The notes beneath the pieces are model-generated. The model worked only from the letters and a program-made list of their open reading frames with translations. It was not told the origin of the DNA and ran no database searches. The position numbers and the translations under genes were made by a program. A stretch of 64,000 nucleotides of DNA from Streptomyces sp. NBC_01381 (GTDB lineage: Bacteria > Actinomycetota > Actinomycetes > Streptomycetales > Streptomycetaceae). Positions 18,736-26,828 of the stretch are shown piece after piece. The stretch covers positions 620,001 through 684,000 of the forward strand of contig NZ_JAPEPI010000001.1 of NCBI RefSeq assembly GCF_026340305.1, given 5' to 3'. Numbering within the stretch: position 1 is the stretch's first letter; each line of letters begins with the position of its first letter.

Positions 18736-18924
18736 ATGGCCACCCCCGAGAACTGGCAGAAGTCGTCGTTCTCCGGCAGCGGAGACGGCAACAACTGCGT
18801 CGAACTGGCCACCACCGGCCCCCACATCCGCCTCCGCGAAAGCGACGACCCCACCACCCAACTGACCACCGCCCCCGCAGCCCTGGCCCGCCTCCTCCGC
18901 ACCATCAAGGCGAACCGGCCATGA
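18736..18924 (+). CDS. DUF397 protein, copy 1
   Basis: A 62-residue DUF397 protein (WQKSSFSGSGDGNNCVELA, then LRESDDPTTQLTTAP), the small partner of the upstream XRE regulator. The start is the ATG at 18736 with GAGG upstream; a GTG at 18724 overlapping the XRE stop is possible. It overlaps the next DUF397 gene by ATGA. Family members are thought to counteract or modify the XRE partner by direct contact. Confidence 0.88.
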   Translation: MATPENWQKSSFSGSGDGNNCVELATTGPHIRLRESDDPTTQLTTAPAALARLLRTIKANRP

Positions 18925-19106
18925 GCCCCACCGCCTGGCAGAAGTCATCCTTCTCCGGCAGCGGAGACGGGAACGCCTGCGTCGAAGTGGCCGCCACCGG
19001 CCCCCACCTCCACCTCCGCGAAAGCAACGACCCCACCACCGAACTCACCCCCGCCCCAGCAGCCTTGGCCCACCTCCTCCGTGCCATCAAGGCAACCGAG
19101 CGGTAG
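18921..19106 (+). CDS. DUF397 protein, copy 2
   Basis: A 61-residue second DUF397 protein, about three-quarters identical to copy 1 over its length (WQKSSFSGSGDGNACVEVA; LRESNDPTTELTPAP). It starts within the stop of copy 1 (ATGA), so the three genes form one translationally coupled operon. The close similarity indicates a recent tandem duplication; the N-terminus lacks the TPEN residues of copy 1. It ends 4 nt from the convergent methyltransferase gene. Confidence 0.88.
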   Translation: MSPTAWQKSSFSGSGDGNACVEVAATGPHLHLRESNDPTTELTPAPAALAHLLRAIKATER

Positions 19107-19110
19107 CCCC

Positions 19111-19899
19111 TCAGCCACCACCCCGCACCGCGTGCAGCACCCGCATCCCCCGCTGCCCCATCTCGCTGCTCCGTACCGTGAGGCCCGCCTCGTGACAGCG
19201 TGACTCCAGCCACGAAGCGGCGATCCGCAGCTTCGGGTAGCTGCCGGTCCGTAGTTGCCAGGTCCCGCCCTCCCGCGTGTGCAGCAGATCGTGGACCGTG
19301 GCGGTCTCCTCATCCGCGTACTCGACGAAGCAGGTCAGGAGCTTGTCCTCGGTCGCGCGGACCGGGAAGAAGCGGTCGGTGCCGTGCAGCGGTGCGGTGA
19401 GGTCGCGGTAGGTGATCACCAGGTGGCCGCCCTCGGAGAGCGCGACGGCGGCGTCTGCGAGCAGCGCGGTCACGTCGGCCCGGGTCGGGAGGTGCGTGAG
19501 GGTGTCGCCCATGCAGACGACCGCCGAGACCGTGCCCGGCGAGGTGAATTCCCGCAGGGCGGTGCGCAGATCGGCGTGGACGGGGCGGATGCCGGCGCCC
19601 GATTCCTCTACGTGCGCGGCCAGTTCAGCCAGCAGCTCCGCACTCGTGTCCACGGCCATGACCGGGGCGAACCCGAGCGCCGCCAAGGCCAGGCTCTGCG
19701 TGCCGGGGCCGCAGCCCAGGTCCACGGCGGTCGCCCCGTTCCCGGCCGGGGTGACCCCGAGGTCACGGAGCAGCTCGGTCTGCTGGGCGGCCGCCGCCGG
19801 GATGTCGCCGCCGAGCATCCAGGAGAAGTGCTCGGCCAGCAGCGTCTCGTAATGCGTGATGGCCTTGGTCGTTGTCGTCGTCGCACTTGGTTCCGTCAC
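19111..19899 (-). CDS. Class I SAM-dependent methyltransferase
   Basis: A 262-residue methyltransferase. Motif I is VDLGCGPGTQSLALAALG at ~61-78, followed by the acidic residue of AVDTS that binds the SAM ribose; a further VVCMGDTLTHLP segment is a motif IV-like region. The acceptor is unknown. The GTG start overlaps the TGA of the upstream MarR gene by 4 nt, so it is co-transcribed and probably controlled by that regulator. Confidence 0.88.
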   Translation of the reverse strand: MTEPSATTTTTKAITHYETLLAEHFSWMLGGDIPAAAAQQTELLRDLGVTPAGNGATAVDLGCGPGTQSLALAALGFAPVMAVDTSAELLAELAAHVEESGAGIRPVHADLRTALREFTSPGTVSAVVCMGDTLTHLPTRADVTALLADAAVALSEGGHLVITYRDLTAPLHGTDRFFPVRATEDKLLTCFVEYADEETATVHDLLHTREGGTWQLRTGSYPKLRIAASWLESRCHEAGLTVRSSEMGQRGMRVLHAVRGGG

Positions 19900-20369
19900 G
19901 CGAAGCTCCCTCGTATCCAGATGGCGAGATCTGCTAGGTGGACATTGCGGCGGGCCGCGTCGAGCTCGGCCCCGAGCGCGGCCCGGTAGGTGGGCGTGGC
20001 CTCGGCGTACCGCGAACGCCCCGCCTCGGTGAGCGCCGCACTCACGGCACGCCCGTCGCCCCGCCCGGCCACGCGCTCCGCGAGGTCCTGCGCCTCCAGG
20101 CGGGCGAGGAGGCGAGTCACGGTGCTGTCCTTCAGGCCGATGCGGTCGGCCAGTTCCCCCATGCGCATGGAGTCACCGGAATCGGCCTTGCTGAGGGCGC
20201 ACAGCGCGCGATAGTCGGACAGCGGGAGGCCGTGGCGCCGCTGCAAGGTGACGTCCAACTGCCGCTCGATACGCCCGAGAAGCCGGACGGCCATGCACCA
20301 ACGGTCGTCCTCGCCGTCACTCGCGAACTTGTCGGCGTCGCCCGCATCCGCCGGTGTGCGTCCACTCAT
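19896..20369 (-). CDS. MarR-family regulator
   Basis: A 157-residue MarR regulator. The winged helix spans about residues 60-120 (MGELADRIGLKDSTVTRLLARLE, then wing AERVAGRGDGRAVSAALT). The start at 20367-20369 gives a normal MarR length; the frame stays open far upstream on this strand, but that stretch is antisense to the STAND gene. A palindrome TGCTTG-CA-CAAGCA lies 15 nt upstream, a likely self-operator. It is first gene of a two-gene operon with the methyltransferase, and is divergent from the STAND-like gene, whose promoter shares the same 123-bp gap. Confidence 0.9.
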   Translation of the reverse strand: MSGRTPADAGDADKFASDGEDDRWCMAVRLLGRIERQLDVTLQRRHGLPLSDYRALCALSKADSGDSMRMGELADRIGLKDSTVTRLLARLEAQDLAERVAGRGDGRAVSAALTEAGRSRYAEATPTYRAALGAELDAARRNVHLADLAIWIRGSFA

Positions 20370-20383
20370 GCGGGGACAGTATC

Positions 20384-20397
20384 TGCTTGCACAAGCA
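20384..20397. promoter_or_regulatory. Probable MarR operator
   Basis: Perfect palindrome TGCTTG-CA-CAAGCA, 15 nt upstream of the MarR start, within the divergent promoter region shared with the STAND-like gene; AT-richer than the surroundings. Confidence 0.65.
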
Positions 20398-20492
20398 AGT
20401 AATGGGCGGGGCCTCCCATCGCGGCCCGCCCCCCTTGGCAGCCCACCCGACTTACCCTGGTGCCACCAACGCCCCGTGGACTGGGAGGACTT

Positions 20493-23400
20493 GTGAGCGG
20501 CGCCCGTGATGCCGGTGAGCTCGGCGATGTCGAGAATTCCGTCTCCGGCGGGCGGCAAGGCATCGTCATCCAAGGGCGGGACTTCAACGGGCCGGTCACC
20601 ATCTACGGCGACTCCACCGGGCCGCGGCAGCAGCCCGCGCACTCCGCGTACTGGGAGCACGTACGGAACATCGCGCCCACCCGACTTCACGACCGTGAGG
20701 CTGAGTTGGAGGAGCTTGCCGCCTTCTGCAAGGGCATGGGCGAGCACTCCTTCGCCTGGTGGCGGGCCGGGCCCTGGGCCGGGAAGAGCGCGCTGCTCGC
20801 GTGGTTCGCGCTGCATCCGCCGGAGGGCGTCCGCGTCGTGCCCTTCTTCATCACCGCACGGCTGGCCGCGCAGAACGACCGCGGTGCCTTTGTGGAGGTC
20901 GTGCTTGAGCAACTGGCCGAGCTGGTGGGCGAGCCCGTACCGCCGCAGCTGACGGAGGCGACCCGGGAGGCGCATCTGCTGCGGCTCTTCGGGCGCGCCG
21001 CGCGGGAGTGCCGGGGGCGGGGCGAGCGGCTCGTGCTGATCGTGGACGGGCTCGACGAGGATCGGGGGGTCACGGACGGGCCCGATGCCCATAGCGTGGC
21101 GGGGCTGGTGGCGCGGGTTCCGCACGACGCGTTGCGGGTTGTTGTCGCGGGGCGGCCGAATCCTCCGTTGCCGGCCGATGTGCCGGACACTCATCCGCTG
21201 AACAGGCCTGATGTCGTACGGGAGTTGGAGCCCTCATCCTGGGCCGGGGCCGTCCGTAGCTCCGCCGAGCAGGAGCTGGGGCGGCTCTTTCGGGCCGGTG
21301 GCGATCACCTTGATGCGCTCGGGCTGCTCACCGCTGCGGGCGGTGGGCTGAGCCTCGACGATCTCGCCCAGCTGACCGGCTCGGCGCCCTTTCGCCTCCA
21401 GGACGTGCTGCGTACGGCGTCCGGCCGCACCTTTGAGGTGCGCGAGGGGGCCTACCTCCTCGCCCACCAGGAACTGCATCTCCAGGCCCGGCGGCTGATC
21501 GGCGAGGCCACGCTCGGGGAGTACCGGGAGCGACTGCACTCGTGGGCCGCCGAGTACCGGGAGCGCGGGTGGCCCCCGGAGACGCCGGCCTATCTGCTGC
21601 GCGGCTACTTCGCGATGCTGCGGGAGCACGGGGATGTGCCGCGCCTCGTCGCCCTGGCTGCCGATCCGGCCCGGCATGAGCGGCTCTACGGGGACACGGG
21701 CGGGGACGTCGCCACCCTCGCGGAGATCCGCACGGGGGAGGAGGCCATTGTCGAGGGGGGTGGGCAGCCGCTGGGGGACATGCTGCGGCTTGCCTTGCAG
21801 CGGGACATTTTGCGGCGGCGCAATGCGGCTGTGCCGCGTGAACTGCCCGAGGCATGGGCCGTATTGGGGTACGCGGATCGGGCCGAGGCCCTGGCGCGGA
21901 GCATGCCGAGCCTTGGGGGTCAGGTCTGGGCTCTCATCAGAGTCGGCAACGCCCTGCGGAAGCGGGGAGACATCGGGCGCGCCGTCGAGGTGTTGCGTCA
22001 CGCGGAGGCCGCGGTCCTCCAGAAGGACCATCAGGGCCATGAACCGTGGCATTTCACCCCCATGGTGAAGACGTGGCTCGCCTGGGGCGAGTTGGAACGG
22101 GCTGTCGCACTGACGGCCTCCATCAGCTCGCATGGTGTGTTGGAGAAGGTTGTTCCGCTCGTCTCGCGCGCGCTGGCGGAGCACGGGCGGTACGACGAGG
22201 CCGAAACGTTCGCCGAGGCCGCCGAGCGGAACTACGTACGTGCCTTGGGGCTGCTCAGGGCAGCCCTCGCCGCAACAGAGGGCGGCGCGCCCGAGCGGGC
22301 AGCCGAGCTCTTCCGTAAGGCGGACGAAGCCGCGACCCGAGGCGGGGTGTACCGCTCCACCCGTCTGCTGCGGGAAATGGCCAAGGCCTATGCGGAGTTG
22401 GGCGAGGACGAGCGTGGCCTCGCGTTCGCCGACAGGCTTCAGGGCGGGGGCCAGGCCGCCGAGCCCGTCGCGCACGCCGTACGCGCGGAGATCGCGCTGG
22501 TGCTCGCGGGACGGGGGGACGTCGAGCACGCTCGGACGCTGGTGGAGGGCGTGGGGGAGGCCTCGGTCCGCTCCCTCACACACAGCGCGGACGACCTTCG
22601 GATGCAGATCGACACCTGCCTGGTCCTGATCGCCACCGGCGACTACGACCGCGCCGAGGCCATCGCCGGCACCTGGCCCTACGACGCCGACCGCGCGAAG
22701 GTCGCCCTGGCCATGGCTCAGGCCGGGGAGGCCGACCGCGCTCTGCGGCTGACAGCAGGCTGCTCCCCCGGCTTCGCGGACGGCACTGGCCTGTCCCGAG
22801 ACCTGTGCCGGGCCCTGATCAGCCATGGCCGTCACGACGACGCCGCGCGCACCGCGCAGGAGCTCATCATCAGGCGCGCGAGCAGCGGCCCGGTCACCCT
22901 GGCTCTGGCCGCCGCCGGGCAGCACGGGCTCGCGCTCCGGCTGGCGGAGCCTTGGGACGGGATCCTCCCGCCGGAGCCGGTGGACCTGGCCTGGAAGTGC
23001 AAGGTCCTGCTCGCGGTCGGGCAGGCTGACGCCGCGCTGAGCCTGGCGACCACCATCCCCGCCTGGACCTGGCGGGCCGTGGGCCTGGTCGCTGTTGCCC
23101 GGGACCTCGCGACCGGGGGCCGTATCAAGGATGCCGAAGCAGTCCTCGCCCAGGCCGAGTCCGGCTACCGTGACACCACTCCTCTGCTCTCCGACCTCCA
23201 CGAACGGGCCACCGCAGCCACCGCCTTGGCCGGGGCGGGCCACAGCGAACAAGCGCTGGCGCTCCTGCACCGCATCGAGCAGCGGCTGGACCTGGACCTG
23301 CGCCGGGACCTCTACCACCCCTCTCCCCGCGTCGCCATGCCCCACGCCGCCGTGGCCCAGGCACTGGCGGCCACCCGGCAGTTCGAGCGCGTCCTGAGGA

Positions 23401-24242
23401 TGAGAGCCGCTCCCCTGTCCCACAACAGCCATACGGACCGCTGGCTGATGGCCGTCATCGAGGAGTTGGCCGCCGCGGGCCAGCCCCACCTCGCTCAGGC
23501 GCTGGTCGCCGACCTCACCCTCCAGCGGAGCCGCGATCGCGCCCTCAGTGACCTGGCCAAGCGCCATGCCGGGCACGGGCGCTTCGACACTGCCCTCGAC
23601 CTGGCCTGGTCCGCACTCGCTGCTGTGGACCTCCACGTGGAGGCCATGGCCGAGATCATCGAAGGTCTCGCGCGGGACGGTCAATTGGAGCAGGCCAGGA
23701 GGCACTACCAGGAGCTCATGAAGGCAGCGGGCCGGAACTCACTGACGCGCTGCGGCCCGCAGGCGGCCGTCGCCCGAGCCGCGTTCGCCCTGGGCGACCA
23801 CGCGACCATGACCGCCATGTTCGACCGGGCCCAGGAGATCGGCTCCTACGAGTCCTACCCCGGGGAGTTCGCGGGGCTCACCCGTGCCCTCGTCGCCACC
23901 GGCCAGAGCGACCGAGCCGAGGCCTTCGTGCGCGGACGTACCGGCGTACGCGACGACGAGGGCAGTTCCCTGTCCGGCCTCATCGGAGCCCTCGCCGAAG
24001 CGGGCGACATCCCCCGAGCCGAAGCCCTCGCCCAGGCCTTCCCCGCGTCCCCCCAGGCCACGGCCACCGCCTGCAAGGCCCTCGCCCTCGCCCTACCCCC
24101 CGAACGGGCAACCAAGGCCGCCGCCCTGGCGGTCCACCACAGCAACTGGATCACCGCACTCCCGGCCCTGCTGCACGCCGACCCCAGCACCCTCGACGTC
24201 CTCACGGCCCCGGACGTATGGCCCCGCCTGACCGCCTACTGA
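20493..24242 (+). CDS. Large STAND-like P-loop NTPase with helical repeats
   Basis: A 1249-residue protein, the largest in the window. Residues ~14-38 carry a short Gly-rich motif (SGGRQGIVIQGRDFNGPVTIYG) that I recall at the N-terminus of several actinobacterial STAND proteins. The P-loop is AGPWAGKSA (92-100): the leading Gly of the canonical GxxxxGKS is Ala. Walker B is VLIVDGLDED (181-190). After a winged-helix-like region (to ~390), about 800 residues are helical repeats of TPR type with recurring ALAR, AEALA and GDYDRAEAIA units. No effector domain (nuclease, TIR, protease) was recognised. STAND proteins act as oligomerising switches in defence or signalling; here the function is unknown. 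GTG start with GGGAGG 6 nt upstream. Confidence 0.8.
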   Translation: MSGARDAGELGDVENSVSGGRQGIVIQGRDFNGPVTIYGDSTGPRQQPAHSAYWEHVRNIAPTRLHDREAELEELAAFCKGMGEHSFAWWRAGPWAGKSALLAWFALHPPEGVRVVPFFITARLAAQNDRGAFVEVVLEQLAELVGEPVPPQLTEATREAHLLRLFGRAARECRGRGERLVLIVDGLDEDRGVTDGPDAHSVAGLVARVPHDALRVVVAGRPNPPLPADVPDTHPLNRPDVVRELEPSSWAGAVRSSAEQELGRLFRAGGDHLDALGLLTAAGGGLSLDDLAQLTGSAPFRLQDVLRTASGRTFEVREGAYLLAHQELHLQARRLIGEATLGEYRERLHSWAAEYRERGWPPETPAYLLRGYFAMLREHGDVPRLVALAADPARHERLYGDTGGDVATLAEIRTGEEAIVEGGGQPLGDMLRLALQRDILRRRNAAVPRELPEAWAVLGYADRAEALARSMPSLGGQVWALIRVGNALRKRGDIGRAVEVLRHAEAAVLQKDHQGHEPWHFTPMVKTWLAWGELERAVALTASISSHGVLEKVVPLVSRALAEHGRYDEAETFAEAAERNYVRALGLLRAALAATEGGAPERAAELFRKADEAATRGGVYRSTRLLREMAKAYAELGEDERGLAFADRLQGGGQAAEPVAHAVRAEIALVLAGRGDVEHARTLVEGVGEASVRSLTHSADDLRMQIDTCLVLIATGDYDRAEAIAGTWPYDADRAKVALAMAQAGEADRALRLTAGCSPGFADGTGLSRDLCRALISHGRHDDAARTAQELIIRRASSGPVTLALAAAGQHGLALRLAEPWDGILPPEPVDLAWKCKVLLAVGQADAALSLATTIPAWTWRAVGLVAVARDLATGGRIKDAEAVLAQAESGYRDTTPLLSDLHERATAATALAGAGHSEQALALLHRIEQRLDLDLRRDLYHPSPRVAMPHAAVAQALAATRQFERVLRMRAAPLSHNSHTDRWLMAVIEELAAAGQPHLAQALVADLTLQRSRDRALSDLAKRHAGHGRFDTALDLAWSALAAVDLHVEAMAEIIEGLARDGQLEQARRHYQELMKAAGRNSLTRCGPQAAVARAAFALGDHATMTAMFDRAQEIGSYESYPGEFAGLTRALVATGQSDRAEAFVRGRTGVRDDEGSSLSGLIGALAEAGDIPRAEALAQAFPASPQATATACKALALALPPERATKAAALAVHHSNWITALPALLHADPSTLDVLTAPDVWPRLTAY

Positions 24243-24258
24243 AATCCGGCGGCCCGCC

Positions 24259-24855
24259 TCACCGCCCGTAAGACCGCACAAGCCGGGCCAACTGCCGCCC
24301 CGCCGCCCGCAGCGGCTCCTCGCTGCGGTTGACCTGGGCCGTCACCTCGGCGCCTTCCAAGGCGCTGATCACGGTCGTCGCCACTTCCCGGGCATCCTGC
24401 GCCGCGAAACCCGCGCCCAGGAGCTTCTCCTCGACGATGGCCTCCCACCCCCGCAGCGCATCGGCGCACACCCGCTGGATCTCCGAGTCCGTGCCGAGCG
24501 TCTCCAGGGCTGCGGCCGTGACGGGGCAGCCGTCGACCCAGCCCGACTCCCGTAGCCCCACGGCAAGTTCGACCGCGCAGGCCTCGATCGCCGCCGCCGG
24601 GTCCGCCTCGCGCGCCAGCGCGTCCCGCAGCACCGCCGCGAACTCCTCGTCGCTGTACTTGATTGCCGCCACCGCGACGGCTTCCTTGCCGCCCGGGAAG
24701 AAGTGGTACACGGAGCCGAGCGTCGCCTCCGCCTCCTTGGCGATCTGCTTGATGCCGGTGCCCACATAGCCCTGCCGCTGGATGAGGCGTGCGGAGACGG
24801 ACACGATCCGGTCGCGGGTGCTGAGGGCCGAGCTGCTCTGGGGCATGGGGGACAT
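24259..24855 (-). CDS. TetR-family repressor (LmrA/YxaF-like)
   Basis: A 198-residue TetR regulator. The helix-turn-helix covers ~15-65 (GTGIKQIAKEAEATLGSVYHFFP), and the C-terminal ligand domain contains GWVDGCPVTAAALE, characteristic of the LmrA/YxaF subgroup. It diverges from an imine-reductase-like gene, with two copies of a TAGAGCG-T-CGTTCTAG operator between them. Inferred: it represses both itself and the reductase until a small ligand binds. Confidence 0.9.
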   Translation of the reverse strand: MSPMPQSSSALSTRDRIVSVSARLIQRQGYVGTGIKQIAKEAEATLGSVYHFFPGGKEAVAVAAIKYSDEEFAAVLRDALAREADPAAAIEACAVELAVGLRESGWVDGCPVTAAALETLGTDSEIQRVCADALRGWEAIVEEKLLGAGFAAQDAREVATTVISALEGAEVTAQVNRSEEPLRAAGRQLARLVRSYGR

Positions 24856-24879
24856 GGCCTCACCTTACCCATCATTAAG

Positions 24880-24896
24880 TAGAGCGTTCGTTCTAG
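24880..24896. promoter_or_regulatory. TetR operator copy 1
   Basis: TAGAGCGTTCGTTCTAG, an imperfect dyad 25 nt upstream of the TetR start; 16 of 17 positions match copy 2 at 24927-24943. Confidence 0.75.
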
Positions 24897-24926
24897 CCGC
24901 GTGCTACGTTTTCCCCACGCGCTAGA

Positions 24927-24943
24927 TAGAGCGATCGTTCTAG
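24927..24943. promoter_or_regulatory. TetR operator copy 2
   Basis: TAGAGCGATCGTTCTAG, 20 nt upstream of the reductase start. Arms TAGAGCG and CGTTCTA match in 6 of 7 positions. The 47-nt centre-to-centre spacing from copy 1 places one operator at each divergent promoter. Confidence 0.75.
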
Positions 24944-24963
24944 TAACTGCATGGAGTCGAATT

Positions 24964-25839
24964 ATGCCTTCCACCCCACAGTCCGTAACCGTCATCGGTC
25001 TTGGCCCCATGGGCCAGGCCATGGCCGCCGCCTACCTCGACCGCGGCTACCGCGTCACCCTCTGGAACCGCACCCCGTCCCGCGCCGACGCCCTCGTAGA
25101 GCGTGGCGCCACCCTCGCCGAGACCCCCGAACAGGCCATCTCCGCCAATGAGTTGGTGATCCTCAGCCTGATCGACTACGACGCGATGTACGGGGTGCTC
25201 GATCAGGCCAAGGACGCCGTGGCGGGCCGGGTGTTCGTGAACCTCAGCTCCGACACCCCTGAGAAGGCGCGGGCGGGGGCCCGCTGGGTGACCGGGCTCG
25301 GCGGGATCCACCTCACCGGCGGTGTCCTGTCACCCCCTCCGCTGATCGGGACGCCGGAAACGTCGACCTTCTACAGCGGCCCGCGCGAGGCGTACGACAC
25401 GCACCGCGCCGCGCTCGAAGTCATCACCGGCAAGTCCGACTACCGCGGCGAGGACCCGGGCCTGGCCGCCCTCATGTACCAGCTCAACATGGTCATCTTC
25501 TGGCCGGCGATGATCGCCTACTGGCAGGCCGTCGCCGTGGCCGCCGCGCACGGCATCACGGCGGCGGAGATCGCCCCGTACGCCGCCGAGAACTTCGCGG
25601 GCATGGGGCACTTCATCGACTTCTACGCACCCCGCATCGACGCCGGCAACCACGCCGGCGACGTGGACCGCACCTCGATGGGCCTGGCCAGCATGGAACA
25701 CGTCGTCCACACCGCGGCCGACGCGGGCGTGGACACCGCGTTCCCGGAGGCGGTCCGCGACATCTTCCGGCGCGTGATGGACGCCGGACACGGGGCGGAC
25801 AGCTTCAGCCGGGCGGTGGAGGTGATGCGGAAGGGGTGA
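24964..25839 (+). CDS. NADP-binding imine-reductase-like oxidoreductase
   Basis: A 291-residue member of the beta-hydroxyacid-dehydrogenase/imine reductase superfamily. The Rossmann motif is VIGLGPMGQAMA (8-19), and NRTPSRA at ~37-43 suggests NADPH preference. The C-terminal helical half, with LMYQLNMVIFWPAMIAYWQA and the absence of the conserved catalytic Lys of hydroxyacid dehydrogenases, points to the imine reductase branch. Substrate unknown. The start ATG has GGAG 7 nt upstream. It is controlled together with the divergent TetR gene. Confidence 0.85.
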   Translation: MPSTPQSVTVIGLGPMGQAMAAAYLDRGYRVTLWNRTPSRADALVERGATLAETPEQAISANELVILSLIDYDAMYGVLDQAKDAVAGRVFVNLSSDTPEKARAGARWVTGLGGIHLTGGVLSPPPLIGTPETSTFYSGPREAYDTHRAALEVITGKSDYRGEDPGLAALMYQLNMVIFWPAMIAYWQAVAVAAAHGITAAEIAPYAAENFAGMGHFIDFYAPRIDAGNHAGDVDRTSMGLASMEHVVHTAADAGVDTAFPEAVRDIFRRVMDAGHGADSFSRAVEVMRKG

Positions 25840-25957
25840 GCATCCAAAGGCACGGACGCACCGGCCGGCGACCCTGACGCCGTCGGCTGACAGCCGCTTC
25901 CTCCGCCTTCCCACACCACCTGACCTGCGGCGACTGCCGTGAGCGGCTCATCGGGGT

Positions 25958-25985
25958 TTGACATGCAGGCATTTGCCTGCATGAT
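25958..25985 (+). promoter_or_regulatory. Promoter with embedded ArsR operator
   Basis: A -35 TTGACA (25958-25963) and a -10-like CATGAT (25980-25985) flank a perfect 9+2+9 palindrome ATGCAGGCATTTGCCTGCAT (25963-25982). The predicted transcription start falls at or next to the GTG codon at 25992, so the transcript may be leaderless. Confidence 0.75.
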
Positions 25986-25991
25986 GGAGAT

Positions 25992-26819
25992 GTGAGCCAA
26001 GAGACGACCAGCGGCGGCGCGGGGCCCGACATCGACAAGGTGTTCAAGGCCCTCGCCGACCGCACCCGGCGGTATCTGCTCGACCTGCTGCGCGAGCGGG
26101 GCGGACAGACGCTGGGGGAGCTGTGCGAGCGGGTCGAGATGTCGCGGCAGTCGGCCACCCAGCATCTGGGGATCCTGGAGGCCGCGAATCTCGTCAGCAC
26201 CGCACGGCGCGGCCGCGAGAAGCTCCACTACCTCAATCCCGTGCCGCTCCATGAGATCCAGGAGCGGTGGATCGACCGGTTCGAGCAGCCCCGGCTGCGG
26301 GCACTGGGCGCGATCAAGCGACAGGCGGAGGACGCCACCATGAGCAGCGAAAGCACCAGCACCAAGCCCTCGTACGTGTACGTGACGTACATCGAAAGCA
26401 CCCCTGACAAGGTCTGGCACGCCCTCACCGACGCCGACCTGACCGCCGCCTACTGGGGGCACAGCAACGTCTCCGACGGGGAGTGGAAGGCCGGGTCCGG
26501 CTGGGCCCACCGGCGTATCGACGGATCGGGCATCGACGACGTCGTCGGCACCGTCGTGGAGAGCGTGCCGCCCACGCGGCTCGTCACCACCTGGGGCGAC
26601 CCGAACGACCGCGACGCCGAGCCCTCGCGCGTCATCTTCGACATTCAGCCGCACGGCGGGATCGTCCGCCTCACCGTCACCCACGAGAACCTCGCGAGCG
26701 AGCAGGAGCTGAAGGATGTCGGATCGGGGTGGCCCGCCGTCCTCTCCAACCTCAAGTCGCTGCTTGAGACCGGCAGTCCGCTGCCCCAGGAGCCGTGGGA
26801 GATGCCCGCGGGCGCGTGA
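25992..26819 (+). CDS. ArsR-SRPBCC fusion regulator
   Basis: A 275-residue two-domain protein. Residues 12-105 are an ArsR-type winged helix (ALADRTRRYLLDLLRERGG; recognition helix MSRQSATQHLGILE), and residues ~125-270 are an SRPBCC/AHSA1 hydrophobic-ligand domain (YVTYIESTPDKVWHALTD ... GWPAVLSNLKSLLETG). These are usually two adjacent genes; here they are one chain joined by a Ser/Thr linker (MSSESTSTK), where the internal Met113 probably marks the original second start. The inferred role is a one-component sensor of a hydrophobic molecule. No cysteines for metal sensing were seen. The GTG start lies 9 nt after a perfect 20-bp palindrome. Confidence 0.88.
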   Translation: MSQETTSGGAGPDIDKVFKALADRTRRYLLDLLRERGGQTLGELCERVEMSRQSATQHLGILEAANLVSTARRGREKLHYLNPVPLHEIQERWIDRFEQPRLRALGAIKRQAEDATMSSESTSTKPSYVYVTYIESTPDKVWHALTDADLTAAYWGHSNVSDGEWKAGSGWAHRRIDGSGIDDVVGTVVESVPPTRLVTTWGDPNDRDAEPSRVIFDIQPHGGIVRLTVTHENLASEQELKDVGSGWPAVLSNLKSLLETGSPLPQEPWEMPAGA

Positions 26820-26828
26820 CGGCGGGCG

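Noticed and set aside
20370..21194. Upstream extension of the MarR frame
   Set aside because: It is antisense to the STAND-like gene; normal MarR length and the operator at 20384 fit the start at 20369.
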